Source: Lentisphaerota bacterium | GTDB lineage: Bacteria; Verrucomicrobiota; Kiritimatiellia; JAAZAB01 | Direction: 5' to 3' | Length of the DNA stretch: 13,375 nt | Assembly (NCBI GenBank): GCA_020201415.1 | Contig: JAIVGW010000222.1 | Coordinates: forward strand, 1 to 13,375 | Shown here: positions 1 to 7,031 of the stretch, piece by piece | How positions within the stretch are numbered: position 1 is the stretch's first letter | Layout of the letters: the number at the start of each line of letters is the position of its first letter | The notes under the pieces: model-generated | Told to the model about the DNA's origin: nothing | The model's database searches: none | Seen by the model: only the letters and a program-made list of their open reading frames with translations | Position numbers and translations under genes: made by a program

Positions 1-654
1 ACGACTGCCGACGGCAACCTGGAGGAAAAATCCTGGACAACCACCCTGGATCAAATCAAAGGCGCCACAGCCCTGCTGGTCGGTCCCGGAATCACCGCGG
101 CTCCCGGACTGGCGCCGCTGCTGGAAGACTTGCTGCGACAAACCGCTACACCACTGATTCTCGATGCCGACGCCATGAACCTCATGGCCCGCCACCCTGT
201 CATACTGGGCGCTTATACGGACCGCCCGGCTGACGAACGGCCGCCGCTGGTCATTACCCCGCATCCCGGTGAAATGGCGCGCTTTTTACAGACCACCGCC
301 GACCAGATTCAAGCGGACCGGCCGGCAGCCGCCAGGCGGGCCGTGGATTTGACCGGCGGCATCGTGATCCTCAAGGGGGCCGGCACCCTGGTAGCCGCGC
401 CGCAGACACCCATCATGGTGAATCTCACCGGCAACCCGGGCATGGCGACCGGCGGCAGCGGCGACGTGCTGGCCGGATTGTTGGCGGGCATCATTGCCGA
501 CGGCAACCCGCCCTTCCTGGCAGCCCAGGCGGCGGTGTACTGGCATGGACTGGCAGGCGACCATGCCGCCCGGCGCAAAACCGAAAGGGCCATGAATGCC
601 GGCGACATCATTCAGTATTTACCGCGCGCCCTGGCTGATTTAACGGCAGTCTGA
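1..654 (+). CDS. nnrD: ADP/ATP-dependent NAD(P)H-hydrate dehydratase (YjeF C-terminal/carbohydrate-kinase-like domain), 5' partial
   Basis: The frame is open from base 1, so the gene begins outside the window; 217 residues are visible, ending at TGA 652-654. The enzyme repairs damaged NAD(P)H by dehydrating the hydrated S-form using ADP or ATP, in the cytoplasm. Family motifs appear in order: LVGPG near the visible start, LILDADAMNLMA, VITPHPGEMARFL, GGIVILKGAGTLVAAP, and the signature GNPGMATGGSGDVLAGLLAGI, whose GSGD aspartate is the expected catalytic base. A TTG at 130 is only an internal codon, because conserved sequence precedes it. Whether an epimerase (YjeF_N) domain is fused upstream, as in bifunctional Nnr, cannot be seen. 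The 3' end overlaps the converging ksgA end by 43 bp. Confidence 0.93.
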   Translation, partial: TTADGNLEEKSWTTTLDQIKGATALLVGPGITAAPGLAPLLEDLLRQTATPLILDADAMNLMARHPVILGAYTDRPADERPPLVITPHPGEMARFLQTTADQIQADRPAAARRAVDLTGGIVILKGAGTLVAAPQTPIMVNLTGNPGMATGGSGDVLAGLLAGIIADGNPPFLAAQAAVYWHGLAGDHAARRKTERAMNAGDIIQYLPRALADLTAV

Positions 655-2393
655 AGCGCTCCGGCCAGAGCCAACCAGGCTGCGACATCCAAGTCCTCGG
701 CCCGGGCCTTCGGATCGATCTCCAGTTTTTTTAAAATTTCCGGCACCGTCCCCGGCGGCAGTCCCCGCAACAAAGACCCCTGACGCAGAACCGTGGGCAA
801 TTGTTTGCGGCGGCAACCGAAAGCCTGTTTGGTCAGGCAAAAGAAAAAATCACGGTCGAAATCATGCAAACACTTCCGACGGATCATGGCAATCACGGCG
901 GATTTCACCTGGGGCGGCGGCCAGAAACAGCCCGGCGCTATCACCTTGGATATTTGCGCCTCGTAATCCAGCCCGCGCCACAGGCTCAACAGCCCATAAT
1001 CGGCAGTTCCCGGTTCGGCGACTAATCGCTGCGCAACTTCCAATTGCATGGTCACCACCATCAGCGCCGGCCGCTGATCGGATTGCATAATGCGCACCAG
1101 GATGGCCGTGCCACAGGAATAAGGCAGATTGGAAACCAGTTTGAATTCATCTTTGCCAACCAGCGCACGATGGTCGGTCTTAAGCATGTCGCCCCGCACC
1201 AGGGTGAGGCGGGAATCAAGTTCAAAATTATCGCGCAGATGCTCATACAGCAGGCGATCTTTCTCCACGGCCACCACCCGACCAGCATGCTGCAACAGGG
1301 CTTGGGTGAGACTACCCAGACCAGGTCCGACTTCCAAAACCAGATCATCCCGCGTTAATGCGGCGGCTTCGATGATCAGCCTGATTATATTGGCATCCAC
1401 CAGAAAGTTCTGCCCCAGGCGCCGCGAAGGATGACGGTCATGCTCATGCCAGAAACTGCGCACATCGCCCAGTGAAACGGGATTCACGCGCGCCTCCCGG
1501 CGCCCGCCCAGGGATTGGGCAACGCCGCTGTCGAAAGCTATGGTTTTCAGGGGACCCAGCCCCTGGTCATGATACATGGCAACCACCGCACCATAATCAC
1601 CGCGACGGGCATGAAAGAAAACCGCATCCGCCGACAGCGGTCCCCGCGCATCCACGCCCTGTCTCCGCAGGCAAGTCACAGCCGGTTGAATGACGCGCTG
1701 TTCTTCATTTCCCAGCACCCCGCCCTCTCCGGCATGCGGATTCAGCGCGCAAACCGCCAGGGGCCGCAAGCGCGCCCGCGGGCCGTCCAACCACGGCAAG
1801 GCGCGGGCCGCCAGCATGCCGGCATCAACCACGGCCGATCTGGTCAGAGCTCCAGCCACGCTCCGTAACGGCAGATGACGCGTGGCCAGAACCACGCGCA
1901 GGCGGCCACCGATCAACATCATGGCATAACGCCGCACGTTGGTCAGTTCCGCCAGATATTCGGTATGCCCCGGATGGGAAAAACCGGCAGCCGCCAGGCT
2001 TTGCTTGCAAAGGGGGGCCGTGACCATGCCATCGAACCAACCTTCAAGGCAGCCGCGCACCGCCGCCGCCACCCAGGCGGCGGCGGCCCGTCCATGAAAA
2101 CGATTAGTGCGGCCCATATGCCAGCGCAAGGAAGTCCGGAGAGGATTCCAGATCGCGGCCGGCGGCAGGCTGTCACCGGAAGATAGCGGAAGTGAAATCT
2201 CCGGAGGGCACGGCAGGGCCAGGCGCTTGGCATGATCACGCAAAACCATCGGATCACCGACCAGCACCAGCGCCAGACGACGCGGCCACTGCCCGGAACA
2301 GACCGCTTTCAGAGCCACTTCCGGGCCAACTCCCCCGGGGTCGCCCAGGGTCAGAGCCAGCACCACTTTATCAGAACCGCTGGATGTAGGCAT
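612..2393 (-). CDS. pdxA-ksgA: PdxA-KsgA fusion frame: 4-hydroxythreonine-4-phosphate dehydrogenase (C-terminally truncated) joined to 16S rRNA dimethyladenosine transferase
   Basis: One uninterrupted 593-codon frame. Residues 1-291 are PdxA (pyridoxal phosphate synthesis): TLGDPGGVGPE at 15, VTAPLCK at 124-130, and the metal histidines H143 (GHTE), H220 (NPHAGE) and H275 (MYHDQG). PdxA homology stops at FDSGV (287-291). The usual next segment, N-x-T-L-G-L-P ... R-T-S-x-D-H-G-T-A with substrate-phosphate and dinucleotide contacts, is absent. From about 303 on it is KsgA/RsmA, which dimethylates the two adenines of the 16S helix 45 loop: RLGQNFL (325-331), SAM motif LEVGPGLGSL (353-362), NLPY (422-425), FWPPPQVKSAV (490-500), AFGCRRKQL (524-532). 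The start ATG 2393-2391 lies 23 nt inside the end of surA. An internal GTG with Shine-Dalgarno could give a separate KsgA of about 291 aa. KsgA looks complete; PdxA activity is doubtful. Confidence 0.9.
   Translation of the reverse strand: MPTSSGSDKVVLALTLGDPGGVGPEVALKAVCSGQWPRRLALVLVGDPMVLRDHAKRLALPCPPEISLPLSSGDSLPPAAIWNPLRTSLRWHMGRTNRFHGRAAAAWVAAAVRGCLEGWFDGMVTAPLCKQSLAAAGFSHPGHTEYLAELTNVRRYAMMLIGGRLRVVLATRHLPLRSVAGALTRSAVVDAGMLAARALPWLDGPRARLRPLAVCALNPHAGEGGVLGNEEQRVIQPAVTCLRRQGVDARGPLSADAVFFHARRGDYGAVVAMYHDQGLGPLKTIAFDSGVAQSLGGRREARVNPVSLGDVRSFWHEHDRHPSRRLGQNFLVDANIIRLIIEAAALTRDDLVLEVGPGLGSLTQALLQHAGRVVAVEKDRLLYEHLRDNFELDSRLTLVRGDMLKTDHRALVGKDEFKLVSNLPYSCGTAILVRIMQSDQRPALMVVTMQLEVAQRLVAEPGTADYGLLSLWRGLDYEAQISKVIAPGCFWPPPQVKSAVIAMIRRKCLHDFDRDFFFCLTKQAFGCRRKQLPTVLRQGSLLRGLPPGTVPEILKKLEIDPKARAEDLDVAAWLALAGALQTAVKSARARGKY
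1485..1498 (-). promoter_or_regulatory. Internal ribosome-binding site and GTG start for a free-standing KsgA
   Basis: On the minus strand GGGAGG (1498-1493) is followed by five bases and a GTG (1487-1485), in frame with the downstream KsgA domain (VNPVSLGDVRSF...). The GTG is also part of a GTGA, whose TGA is in the next frame, the classic arrangement of a stop overlapping a start. This suggests that an ancestral pdxA stop overlapped the ksgA start here, and that KsgA can still be made independently of the fused frame. Confidence 0.55.
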
Positions 2394-3333
2394 CGCGCTT
2401 CAACCGCTTAATCCAATCCCGGTGCAAATCACGGGCCTGTTCCCTGCGTAATTCATCACGCAGGGAATTCTGAACTTCATCAAAAGAAACTTTCGAGGCA
2501 TTCCGGCGGCCTTCAATCTTAAGGATATACAACACATCCTCAACCTCCAGCACGTCACTGACGGTGCCCACATCCAATGACGCAATGGCTTGCGCCAGTT
2601 CCGCACGGCGGGTGGACGGGTCGATCCAGCCCCAGTATCCGCCTTCACCGGCCTTGATTCCCTCTGAGAAACGGCGGGCCAACTCGTCAAACTCCTGACC
2701 TTCGCGCAAACGCCGCACAAGATCTTGGGCCTGTTGCAGCTTAAGATCATTTTCCTCCTCCGTCCTGCCGCGATTGATCACAATCATGCGCAATTCCACC
2801 TTGGCCGGAACCTGAAATTCCGCCGACCGGGCATTATAGGCCTCCCGCACATCCCCGGGAGTGACCATGATCCTCCCATCAACTTCGCGCTCGCGCATAT
2901 ACGAAACAATCATGGAATTGCGCAATGATTCACGCCATTCCGACATGGTCAGCCCCTCGGCATCAAGAGCTTTCAGGAGTTCCGCGCGGTTATTGTTGAA
3001 GCGCATCCGCTCGATCTCCTGCATACGGTTGTTGACCACAGCCTCAGGCAGTGCGCCTTGCAGGCGTTGAAACTCATCCATGATCAATTCCCGCTCGATC
3101 AGGGACTCAAGGGCATTAGTGTAAGCCTCTTCAAGTTTCATTGTCAGTTCTGCACCATCCAGGGACTGACGTAATTGCTGCTCCACCGGCTGCATGGCCG
3201 AAATGACATCGCTGACCGTAATAACCCGATCATTTACCATCGCGGCGTAACCGTCCATGGGGATGCGCTCCCCCCTGGCTGCGAAAACGATTGAACCCAG
3301 CAACACCAGCACATGTAATTTACTGATTTTCAT
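2371..3333 (-). CDS. surA: SurA-like periplasmic chaperone / parvulin-type peptidyl-prolyl isomerase
   Basis: A 320-aa exported protein. A signal peptide occupies about residues 1-22 (MKISK, then LHVLVLLGSIVFAA). A SurA N-terminal-type helical domain follows, about 27-150, beginning AMVNDRVITVSDV. One parvulin (rotamase) domain spans about 177-276: VELRMIVINRG, LREGQEFDELARRFSEG, GEGGYWGWIDPS, DVLEVEDVLYILKIEG. E. coli SurA has two parvulin domains, so this is a single-PPIase version. Its role is folding and escort of outer-membrane proteins in the periplasm. It is the first gene of surA-pdxA-ksgA, the same order as in E. coli, and its TGA (2373-2371) lies 23 nt inside pdxA, implying translational coupling. 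No clear Shine-Dalgarno precedes the ATG at 3333. A general PpiC/PrsA foldase is the alternative; the neighbours favour SurA. Confidence 0.88.
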   Translation of the reverse strand: MKISKLHVLVLLGSIVFAARGERIPMDGYAAMVNDRVITVSDVISAMQPVEQQLRQSLDGAELTMKLEEAYTNALESLIERELIMDEFQRLQGALPEAVVNNRMQEIERMRFNNNRAELLKALDAEGLTMSEWRESLRNSMIVSYMREREVDGRIMVTPGDVREAYNARSAEFQVPAKVELRMIVINRGRTEEENDLKLQQAQDLVRRLREGQEFDELARRFSEGIKAGEGGYWGWIDPSTRRAELAQAIASLDVGTVSDVLEVEDVLYILKIEGRRNASKVSFDEVQNSLRDELRREQARDLHRDWIKRLKRDAYIQRF

Positions 3334-3399
3334 ACATTAACCAATACTGCAACGAAAACCACTCCCAACATTTCACGCATGTTAACCCTCGCGTGTTTA

Positions 3400-3428
3400 A
3401 ATGTAACAATATCCGGGGCATTCTGCAA
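3400..3428 (-). promoter_or_regulatory. Candidate promoter for surA-pdxA-ksgA
   Basis: Reading the minus strand, TTGCAG (3428-3423), a 17-base spacer and TACATT (3405-3400) form a weak sigma70-like pair about 65 bases before the surA ATG. It shares the 173-bp intergenic region with the divergent response regulator promoter. The hexamers match the consensus only moderately, so this is a guess based mainly on spacing and position. Confidence 0.3.
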
Positions 3429-3471
3429 GAAAACGTCGTTTTTACACAAAAAAAAATCGTGGAGATTGTTC

Positions 3472-3500
3472 TTGACGCATCAACCGACACACAATAGATT
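3472..3500 (+). promoter_or_regulatory. Promoter for the response regulator gene, predicting a leaderless mRNA
   Basis: TTGACG (3472-3477), exactly 17 bases, then TAGATT (3495-3500). The -10 box ends six bases before the ATG at 3507, so transcription starting about seven bases downstream would begin at or next to the start codon. No Shine-Dalgarno is present before this ATG, and an in-frame TAA (3501-3503) blocks any upstream start. These facts agree with a leaderless transcript. Confidence 0.5.
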
Positions 3501-3506
3501 TAACCA

Positions 3507-3992
3507 ATGAATCAAACCACCACCAGCCCGGACCCCATCTCCGAAGCAAGTCAGGACAGTGGCGCCCCCCTGCAACAGGAAGATGCACGGCCGCAACCCT
3601 GCGCGCCTCAAACACTACTACTGGCTGATGACGAGGAAATGATTAGAAAACTGTTTCTGCGCATCCTTACCGCAACCTTTCCGGGGTTGCAGGTGGAAGC
3701 TGCCGCCAACGGGCGCTTGGCGCTGGAATCCTTCAAGCAGCAACACCACCAGATCGTCATTCTTGATGTGTCAATGCCGGAAATGGACGGCATTAAGGCG
3801 GGCCGGGCAATCATCAGTCATTGCTCTGAACAGAAATGGATGACGCCCCATCTGGTTTTCTGCAGCGGATCCTTGCCTACTCCGGAATTGATCGATCTCG
3901 CGGGCGATGAAACACGGCACATAATCTTGAAAAAACCGGTCACATCCAACCTCCTGATCGAAACACTGCAAAAATTAATTTCCAGCCCGTAG
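3507..3992 (+). CDS. Stand-alone response regulator receiver domain protein (CheY-like)
   Basis: 161 aa. An acidic/polar N-terminal tail of about 35 residues (Q, S, P, E rich, probably disordered) is followed by a single receiver domain, about 36-159. Expected residues are present: acidic pocket D41 and D42 (LLLADDEE), phospho-acceptor D87 (VILDVSMPEMDG), the S120 switch position (VFCSG) and K143 (LKKPV). No DNA-binding, enzymatic or other output domain follows, so it probably acts by protein-protein contact, as in chemotaxis or a phosphorelay. No histidine kinase lies in the window, so its partner is unknown. The start is the only ATG after the in-frame stop at 3501. It is divergent from surA and convergent with the ferredoxin gene. 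Confidence 0.88.
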   Translation: MNQTTTSPDPISEASQDSGAPLQQEDARPQPCAPQTLLLADDEEMIRKLFLRILTATFPGLQVEAAANGRLALESFKQQHHQIVILDVSMPEMDGIKAGRAIISHCSEQKWMTPHLVFCSGSLPTPELIDLAGDETRHIILKKPVTSNLLIETLQKLISSP

Positions 3993-4016
3993 ACAACCTA
4001 GCCCGCATTATTCATT

Positions 4017-4056
4017 AAAAAAAAGTCTTGGTCGACGTGGAAGCCGGACCTCCAAG
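4017..4056 (-). terminator. Rho-independent-type terminator after the rrf2-hcp-ferredoxin operon
   Basis: On the minus strand CTTGG (4056-4052) can pair with CCAAG (4031-4027), with an imperfect interior that also allows GGTC/GACC pairing. After two bases comes a run of eight T (4024-4017). It lies about 35 bases past the ferredoxin stop. The stem is short, so strength is uncertain, but position and T-run fit. Confidence 0.5.
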
Positions 4057-4091
4057 AACACAAAAACCACATGGCTGGCCGCATCAACGCC

Positions 4092-4820
4092 CTACTCCAG
4101 TACGTCGCCGTTCAACCCCAGCACCACTTCGCGAATCGGCAGATCCGGCCGACCGGCCTGTTCCGCCGCGGCCTGGGCGGCTTTCATCAGGCCCCGGCAA
4201 CAGGGCACTTCCATCCGCACAACCAGCAGGGCCGGCGTTTGCGCCATTTCAATAATAGCCGCCAGACGATCACGCATGTCGTCATAATCATTTAATTTCG
4301 GACAGGCCATTACCAGCGGCCGACCGCGCAAAAACCGCCAATGCGCATCCGCCGAAGCCACCGGACCACAGGCGCTCAACAAGAGCAACTCCCGCCGCTG
4401 TAAAAATGGCGCACTGGGAGGAACCAGGTGCAGTTGCACCGGCCATTGACGCAATTCCGAGGGAATCGCGGAACCCGCCAGACCGCCGGCAGGCGTAGCC
4501 GGACGTTCATCGGCAGAGGCGGCGCTGCGCACCTGCATACCGGGACATACATGCCCCGCCCCGGGCTGCGGCCCGGCCTGTTTCGTCTGAGCAGCCTGCA
4601 TGCCAGGCGGCTCCTGAAAGGCCGGGGCTTCGCGTTCCTCGATACGCAAGGCCCCTACCGGACAATCACCGATGCAGGCCCCCAGCCCATCGCAATATTC
4701 CTCCTTGACGAGGGTGGCCTTGCCGTCCACCAATTGCAACGCCCCCTCCACACAGGCACTGATGCATTTCCCGCACCCGTTACACTTTTCCCGGTCAATC
4801 ACGATCATCGACCTTTTCAT
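4092..4820 (-). CDS. Ferredoxin-domain iron-sulfur protein paired with Hcp
   Basis: 242 aa, with Shine-Dalgarno AGGAGG six bases before the ATG. The N-terminal dicluster ferredoxin domain (about 5-62) has a full motif C13-X2-C16-X2-C19-X3-C23 and a second motif C43-X5-C49-X3-C53-P (YCDGLGACIGDCP), in which the usual second cysteine is replaced by L46. A variable linker follows (about 65-120). The C-terminal domain (about 120-242) carries conserved cysteines in SACGP, MACPKL and VPCC, typical of the ferredoxins found beside hcp or in anaerobic redox operons. It most likely delivers electrons to Hcp in the cytoplasm, replacing the Hcr reductase of enterobacteria. It is the last gene of rrf2-hcp-fd, 54 bp after hcp, and the gap holds a strong hairpin. 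The precise electron donor is not evident. Confidence 0.88.
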   Translation of the reverse strand: MKRSMIVIDREKCNGCGKCISACVEGALQLVDGKATLVKEEYCDGLGACIGDCPVGALRIEEREAPAFQEPPGMQAAQTKQAGPQPGAGHVCPGMQVRSAASADERPATPAGGLAGSAIPSELRQWPVQLHLVPPSAPFLQRRELLLLSACGPVASADAHWRFLRGRPLVMACPKLNDYDDMRDRLAAIIEMAQTPALLVVRMEVPCCRGLMKAAQAAAEQAGRPDLPIREVVLGLNGDVLE

Positions 4821-4838
4821 GGTGTCCTCCTATAGGCT

Positions 4839-4865
4839 CGTCCCGGCGGACGGACCGCCGGGACG
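4839..4865 (-). promoter_or_regulatory. Perfect 11-bp hairpin between hcp and the ferredoxin gene
   Basis: CGTCCCGGCGG (4839-4849) and CCGCCGGGACG (4855-4865) are perfect inverted repeats around a five-base loop. Located in the 54-bp gap downstream of the hcp stop and just before the ferredoxin Shine-Dalgarno. No T-run follows on either strand, so it is unlikely to be a full terminator. An mRNA-stabilising or processing element that sets the hcp:ferredoxin ratio is more likely. Confidence 0.6.
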
Positions 4866-4874
4866 GCACATTGA

Positions 4875-6491
4875 TCACTTCTTCAGAATTTCATCCAGAT
4901 CTCCCTGCGGCGTTCCAATCGGCTTGATCGCGAACTTGTCCACCAGCACCTGCAGCACGGCAGGCGTCACGAAGGCCGGCAGGCTGGGACCGAGACGAAT
5001 GTTGCGGATTCCCAGATGCAGGAGCGTCAACAGGATGCAGACTGCCTTCTGCTCGTACCATGACAGGATCAACGAGAGCGGCAGATCGTTCACGCCGCAG
5101 TTGAAGGCCTCCGCCAAAGCCACGGCGATACGGATGGCGGAATAGGCGTCGTTGCACTGGCCGCAATCCAGCAGCCGCGGAATCCCGCCAATATCGCCAA
5201 AGTCCAGCTTGTTGAACCGGAACTTGCCGCAGGCCAGAGTGAGGATCACACAGTCGCGCGGCACCAGCGTGGCAAATTCCGTATAATAATTCCGTCCGCT
5301 CTTGGCGCCGTCACACCCGCCAATCAGGAAGAAATGCCTGATCGCGCCATCTTTCACGGCCTTGACCACGGCGCCGGCCGCCTGCATGACGGCATTATGG
5401 GCAAACCCTACGGTGATGGTCTTGCCCGGCCCATCGGCAGCAAATCCCGGCGCCGCCAGAGCGGCTTCGATAACCGGCCCGAACTTCCGGTCAGGCACAT
5501 GGGTTACTCCCGGCCAGGCTACCAGGCCGGTGGTGAATATTCTCTGCATATACGAATCCTGAGGCCGCTGAATACAGTTGGTGGTCATCAGGATGGCGCC
5601 GGGAAACTCGTCAAACTCCTTGCGCTGATCCTGCCAGGCGCCACCGTAATTGCCTACCAGATGCTTGTAGGCCTTCAGCTTGGGATAACCGTGAGCCGGC
5701 AGCATTTCACCGTGGGTGTAGATATTGACCCCCTTGCCTTCCGTCTGCTGTAGCAGGGCTTCCAGATCCGCCAGGTCATGGCCCGAAATAAGGATGGCTT
5801 TACCCGCCACCGGCTCCACCCGCACCTGGGTGGGCACCGGATGCCCGAAGGTATCGGTATGCGCGCCGTCCAGCAACTCCATGACCTTCAGGTTCACCTC
5901 GCCACAACGCAGGCACATTCCCAGCAGGTCATCGGCCTTGGTCGGCCCGCTTTCCAGGAAACTCAGCGCTTCATGGAAAAAAGCATAAACCCCGTCGTCC
6001 TCCCGACCGAGGATGGCCGCGTGATCGACATAGGCCGCCGTGCCTTTCAACCCGTACAACAGCAGTTCCTGCAGACCGGCGATGTCATCGCCGAATTGTT
6101 GGCGGCGCGCCGCGATGCCTTCCTTGACGCCCAGCGCCAGGAGCGCCTCACGTTCAGCAGGCAGGGGCTCCACCTGCCGCCCCGCGGCGTCCGACCCAAG
6201 CAGGGCACGCAGCTGTTCCAGCACACTGTTTGCCCGATGCAGCAATTCCTCAAGGCGGGCCGGATCAAAATTAACATTTGTCACAGTGGAAAAGAGCCCT
6301 TCCACCACGAAACGATCAGCCGCAGGCAGTTTTTTACCCTGCTGACGCGCCAGATGGGCATAATACCCCGCCAGTTTGACGCGGGCAATCAGCAGATCCT
6401 GCACAGTGGCGGTCGGATCATCCTTGCCGCACACACCGGCCTTGACGCAACCCTGTCCCTGCACTGTTTGTTCACATTGATAGCAAAACAT
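4875..6491 (-). CDS. hcp: Hydroxylamine reductase / hybrid cluster protein, class I type
   Basis: 538 aa, with Shine-Dalgarno GGAGG seven bases before the ATG. The N-terminal cluster motif is C3-X2-C6-X8-C15-X5-C21, the short spacing typical of class I Hcp from anaerobes rather than the longer E. coli form. All hybrid-cluster (4Fe-2S-2O) ligands can be seen: H238 (SGHD), E262 (THGE), C306 (TTNC), C393 (GGCDG, the persulfide position), C421 (LACGKF), C446 (DCGQC), E480 and K482 (WYEQKA). Hcp is a cytoplasmic enzyme shown to reduce NO to N2O and, in vitro, hydroxylamine to ammonia; it protects against nitrosative stress. It is the middle gene of the operon, preceded by the Rrf2 regulator and followed by its ferredoxin. 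A TGGTA repeat lies in the gap before it. The family call is certain; the physiological substrate is from family knowledge. Confidence 0.97.
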   Translation of the reverse strand: MFCYQCEQTVQGQGCVKAGVCGKDDPTATVQDLLIARVKLAGYYAHLARQQGKKLPAADRFVVEGLFSTVTNVNFDPARLEELLHRANSVLEQLRALLGSDAAGRQVEPLPAEREALLALGVKEGIAARRQQFGDDIAGLQELLLYGLKGTAAYVDHAAILGREDDGVYAFFHEALSFLESGPTKADDLLGMCLRCGEVNLKVMELLDGAHTDTFGHPVPTQVRVEPVAGKAILISGHDLADLEALLQQTEGKGVNIYTHGEMLPAHGYPKLKAYKHLVGNYGGAWQDQRKEFDEFPGAILMTTNCIQRPQDSYMQRIFTTGLVAWPGVTHVPDRKFGPVIEAALAAPGFAADGPGKTITVGFAHNAVMQAAGAVVKAVKDGAIRHFFLIGGCDGAKSGRNYYTEFATLVPRDCVILTLACGKFRFNKLDFGDIGGIPRLLDCGQCNDAYSAIRIAVALAEAFNCGVNDLPLSLILSWYEQKAVCILLTLLHLGIRNIRLGPSLPAFVTPAVLQVLVDKFAIKPIGTPQGDLDEILKK

Positions 6492-6510
6492 CTCTAACCT
6501 CCATGATTAA

Positions 6511-6525
6511 TACCAATACTTACCA
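6511..6525 (-). promoter_or_regulatory. Candidate Rrf2-type operator in the rrf2-hcp gap
   Basis: On the minus strand two TGGTA copies start exactly 10 bases apart (TGGTAAGTAT, then TGGTATTAAT), one helical turn. They share TGGTA with the inverted repeat in front of the rrf2 gene. The site lies 20-34 bases upstream of the hcp start, where a bound repressor could block a secondary promoter or an elongating polymerase. The match is short, so this is suggestive only. Confidence 0.4.
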
Positions 6526-6545
6526 CCTGACATTGTAATCCTCTG

Positions 6546-7010
6546 CTAAAATTCACCTCCTTTTACAGTTTTGCCTTTACGCCGCACGGGCGCTGAACGA
6601 TGCTTGAGACTATCAGCCAGGTCGGCGATCGTGACGCTGGAAAAATAAGGCAGCAACTGATTATTGACCATTTCCAGCAGTTCCCCCACCAGACAACGCC
6701 CGCCACAAATGGGACGGCGCAACAGACAGCCCGCCGGTTGCACCTTCCCTTCCAAGGCCTCAATCACCCGCAGCAGTGATATCGCGCCGGGATCAACCGC
6801 CGTCCGGTAGCCGCCGGCGGGACCGCGCTCCGAAGTTACCAGTCTGGCGCGGTCCAACCGCTGCAGCACCTTGACCAGATGGTGCCGCGAGACCCCCAGG
6901 CTCCCGGCTATCCCGGCCGCCGACAACACATCACCCGGCCTGCTCGCCATCAACACCAGCGCATGCAAGCCAATCGACACCGCATCCGAAATTTTCAACA
7001 GCGACTTCAT
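6546..7010 (-). CDS. Rrf2-family iron-sulfur transcriptional regulator (NsrR/IscR-like)
   Basis: 154 aa, with Shine-Dalgarno AGGAGG six bases before the ATG. A winged helix-turn-helix covers about residues 5-70 (KISDAVSIGLHALVLMA, then the recognition region GVSRHHLVKVLQRL, and the family wing ERGPAGGYRT). Three cysteines C95, C102 and C106 (GCLLRRPICGGRC) sit where IscR and NsrR bind their Fe-S cluster, followed by the dimerisation helix and TIADL. Such proteins respond to NO or cluster status. Directly upstream of hcp and its ferredoxin in the same direction, it is probably the NO- or redox-responsive repressor of its own operon. Its promoter contains an inverted repeat overlapping the -10 region. 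The cysteine spacing (X6, X3) differs from IscR and NsrR, so cluster type and signal are open. Confidence 0.9.
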   Translation of the reverse strand: MKSLLKISDAVSIGLHALVLMASRPGDVLSAAGIAGSLGVSRHHLVKVLQRLDRARLVTSERGPAGGYRTAVDPGAISLLRVIEALEGKVQPAGCLLRRPICGGRCLVGELLEMVNNQLLPYFSSVTIADLADSLKHRSAPVRRKGKTVKGGEF

Positions 7011-7031
7011 ACCCCTCCTAATTACTTATTG

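Noticed and set aside
5778..6497. Long plus-strand open frame (239 codons) opposite hcp
   Set aside because: It is antisense to a fully conserved hcp. Its translation shows no family pattern and no ribosome site, and GC-rich codon bias produces such frames.
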